Assembly: GCA_036583965.1 (NCBI GenBank)
Contig: JAZBQD010000001.1
Location: 18,359,608 to 18,423,607 of the forward strand
Direction of reading: 5' to 3'
Length of the DNA stretch: 64,000 nt
Source of the DNA: Prunella strophiata
Lineage: Eukaryota; Chordata; Aves; Passeriformes; Prunellidae
Part shown: in pieces, positions 61,659 through 64,000 of the stretch
How positions within the stretch are numbered: the stretch's first letter is position 1
Layout of the letters: the number at the start of each line of letters is the position of its first letter
Notes under the pieces: generated by a model
What the model saw: the letters and a program-made list of their open reading frames with translations, nothing else
What the model was told of the DNA's origin: nothing
Databases searched by the model: none
Translations under genes and position numbers: made by a program

Positions 61659-62707
61659 GTAATTTTTTACATCCCCACTCTTATCCATCAGTATTTGTTC
61701 CATCTCATCAAAAGGCAAAGCTCAGAGCCACGTGCTGAGTTATGGATAAATAACAATTATGACTCCTTTCAAGTGTAAAAACTATTCTTATTCAACATAC
61801 TTTTAAAATAATTGTAAAATCACTTATTTTTCAACAAAATAATCTGCAAACTTCTGGTTTTAATATCAGTTACTTGTCTGAAGGAGAAACTAGAGAGGAA
61901 TTCAGTATTACCAGCTAAAATACATGAAAAATAAAACTCACATTTCCTATCCTGTGCACTTTCAGTGCACATTTAAAATCATCCCCCATTCTTCAGGAGG
62001 ACAAGGCTCTCAAGTGCTTTGTAAGGTGCAGACATGAGCAGCACAAAGGAGACACAAAGCAGCTAGACCTGGATCCTGACATCATTAATGGCTATTTCTC
62101 CAGCTCTGAATTCTGCCATGATTTCACAGAAATTGGCTTTGCTTGTCCCTGCACTTCCCAGCTCTGATCTGATCCTGGCTGCATTTCACTGAAGGGATCT
62201 CCTCAGCTGCCCATTGTGCTCTCTGCCTCCAAATTCAGCATTTTGCTGTCTTCCAGCCTTTCTGTCACTCACATATTCACTTTGAGGCCTGAATGGCACC
62301 CATTTGCTTCCCCTATTAGGAAACTGAGATTTTAAAAGGGAATAAGTGATGGGGGTTCTGTCACTGATACCCAAAGGCTCAGAGCTGGAGCAGCTGCTGG
62401 TACAGCTGAGCTGGTGAGGCACTGTCCAGCAGGCTAAAAGCTAAAAGCTAAAATCAGAATGATAATTATAAAATTGTATTTCAAATCAAACAACAACAAC
62501 AACAAAATCATGTTAATGGGTTTAATACAAAAAGCAAGAGAAATTGAAATAGGGTTTTATTAAATTCAGGCTGTTTAATATCCCAAACTTCAGTGATATA
62601 AGAATGTTTCTTAAAGCAGCATCACAAAGGTTTCCATGTGCTCTATTTTTATATCAGGGTACATTTTATATCTCTAATTCTCCCCTTTTCCCTTCCCCCA
62701 TTATCAG

Positions 62708-62865
62708 ATAGGCTGAAGAAGACACCAATCCAAGAGTCACCTCCTTTAAGAGCTCCCCCACCCCACTTTATGGAACAATATTTGTCTTGCAGGATTTTCA
62801 CTGTGAGCTGCTCTCCCTACCAGGGATGTAAGAACTTAACCTGGATTCAGGACAAAAGCCCCTAA
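62708..62865 (+). CDS. Weak candidate coding segment, antisense strand
   Basis: A very strong acceptor-like tract (ctccccttttcccttccccc, then attatcag) precedes an open frame reading RLKKTPIQESPPLRAPPPHF, MEQYLSCRIF and on to WIQDKSP and a stop. It could be an exon with a donor at ACT|GTGAGC (62803), a terminal exon, or chance. Confidence 0.22.
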
Positions 62866-64000
62866 ACTTGCATTTTACATAGGCTGAGGCCTATAAAACA
62901 ATTACAAGCCAAAGGAAGTTTTGGAACCTAATCTTTGTCAGCATTGCTGGAGGAAAATAGGTCATGCCAAGCAAACCTGACTTCATTCCTTGATATGATT
63001 ACATGTTTGCTTTTATAAAGATGATTACATGGCTCAAACTGTTGTAAGGACCCAGTATTATGCTGAGCACAGATCCATGGGCAGATCCTAAATGAAACAG
63101 GGATTAGTGAAGCAGGAAAGTTCAAAAAATGAGTATCAGCAAGGAATGCTCTTATTCAGCTCCTGGTGGGATCCCACAAGGTTTTTTTTGGCAGGTGCTG
63201 TGTTATTCTGCACTGCCATCAGCAGCTTTGAAGTAAACAAATAATCTGCACCTTACTTGAACTTGGAAGGGATTTCATGGGATGAGGGAGAAAGGACTTT
63301 GCTGTTGATTGAGTCAGTTGAGGAACCATCCCACAGGGATGGGGTTTTCCAAGGAAAACCAACAGATCAGTGGTGGGTTTGAGTAAGAAAGCAGCAAAAA
63401 AATGGAGAGACAGAGGGGCTTTACAGCTCTGAGGGCTTTTTTGAATTAGGAATTGTGGCTCTGCCCATTTTGCAGCAGGATTTCAGTGGTCTGGAGAACA
63501 CCAAGGTGATTGTGATGCTGCTGAACAGCAACATTTTAAAATAAAGCCTTTCCTAGTGAGATCCTCAACTCCTGTGTCCTCCCAGCCCCTCTGAAAGCTC
63601 CACAATTCTTCTGCCCAGAGCACAGAGCTGAGGAGCATTGCTGGCAATAAATCTGGTGGTGCTCCCACCCAGAGTCCTCCTGCCTCTGTGGGTTTAATGA
63701 AATCCTCCTCAAGCACTGCTGTACATGTTGCCTGTAATTGCTACACATCCATCAGCTGATTGTGGTGCAAGTTTAAAAACACATCAGGAAAAGCTGATTT
63801 TTAAAAAATACATCTGTATTTCTTTAAGTTACACTGCTGTGAAAGCACCATGAGTCAGCCAGTCCATGTATTAACTTCCAGTGAGGACTTTAGCTCTAAA
63901 TTAATGTGAATTCTCCACAAACACCATTATTTCCTTTGCATAAGCAAATTGGACATTGCTTTTCAAATGGACAAGTAGCAGATAATAGTGTTTAGAGTGC

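Larger units (their letters stand above)
40331..64000 (-). other. ADAM12: ADAM12 intron 3 (partial), CR1-rich, with plus-strand exon-like segments
   Basis: At least 23.7 kb upstream of the first exon seen. The expected previous exon should end in GA (Glu completed by the next exon's G) before GT. I looked for its reverse complement on the plus strand and found no convincing match, so it probably lies beyond 64000. The intron carries about seven CR1 fragments, a TCC microsatellite and the candidate plus-strand coding segments listed separately. Confidence 0.8.

Noticed and set aside
40331..64000. Search for the preceding ADAM12 exon (prodomain motif ending NLERNE)
   Set aside because: Several TCATT-type matches (for example 41187, 50744, 58596) were translated; none gave a prodomain-like peptide with a correct donor.

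Overview
This is vertebrate genomic DNA, almost certainly avian (my best guess is a songbird or another neoavian). It has small exons with GT-AG borders in kilobase introns. Nearly all recognisable dispersed repeats are CR1 LINE 3' ends. I see no Alu, B1 or L1 sequence, and only one clear ancient MIR. There is no bacterial-style gene, CRISPR array, tRNA or rRNA.

The backbone is the middle of one gene, ADAM12 (meltrin alpha), on the minus strand. Eight consecutive coding exons (882 nt, 294 residues) read from high to low coordinates: 40330-40252, 36874-36798, 26316-26133, 22353-22288, 21463-21392, 19885-19716, 17673-17589 and 12811-12663. All have canonical splice sites, and every phase joins without a break. 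They encode the second half of the prodomain (including the cysteine-switch region), a furin-type site R-Y-K-R formed across an exon junction, and the metalloprotease domain through the zinc site [12 protein letters not shown] and the start of the Met-turn. The window ends inside introns on both sides. The upstream prodomain and signal-peptide exons and promoter (beyond 64000) and the downstream disintegrin, cysteine-rich, EGF, transmembrane and tail exons (before position 1) were not found.

Layout: 1-12662 is a downstream intron with a 225-bp tandem duplication, a 22-bp tandem repeat and AGCTC pentamer arrays. 12663-22353 is the dense metalloprotease exon cluster, with a 0.9-kb GATC-rich minisatellite. 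22354-40251 holds the prodomain exons in longer introns, with a 195-bp polypurine tract, several CR1 copies and a MIR. 40331-64000 is one large upstream intron with many CR1 fragments and a TCC microsatellite.

The most unusual signal is in that last intron on the opposite (plus) strand. Several exon-like segments (44181-44567, 44841-44925, 53405-53490, 59446-59610, 61536-61658) have open, helix-rich coding frames, plausible splice sites and partly compatible phases. One contains a CR1 insertion with a 7-bp target-site duplication. The flanking frame is continuous when the insertion is ignored, and one frameshift is visible nearby. I read this as a possible nested antisense gene, perhaps decaying. 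I do not recognise the protein, and this part is inference.
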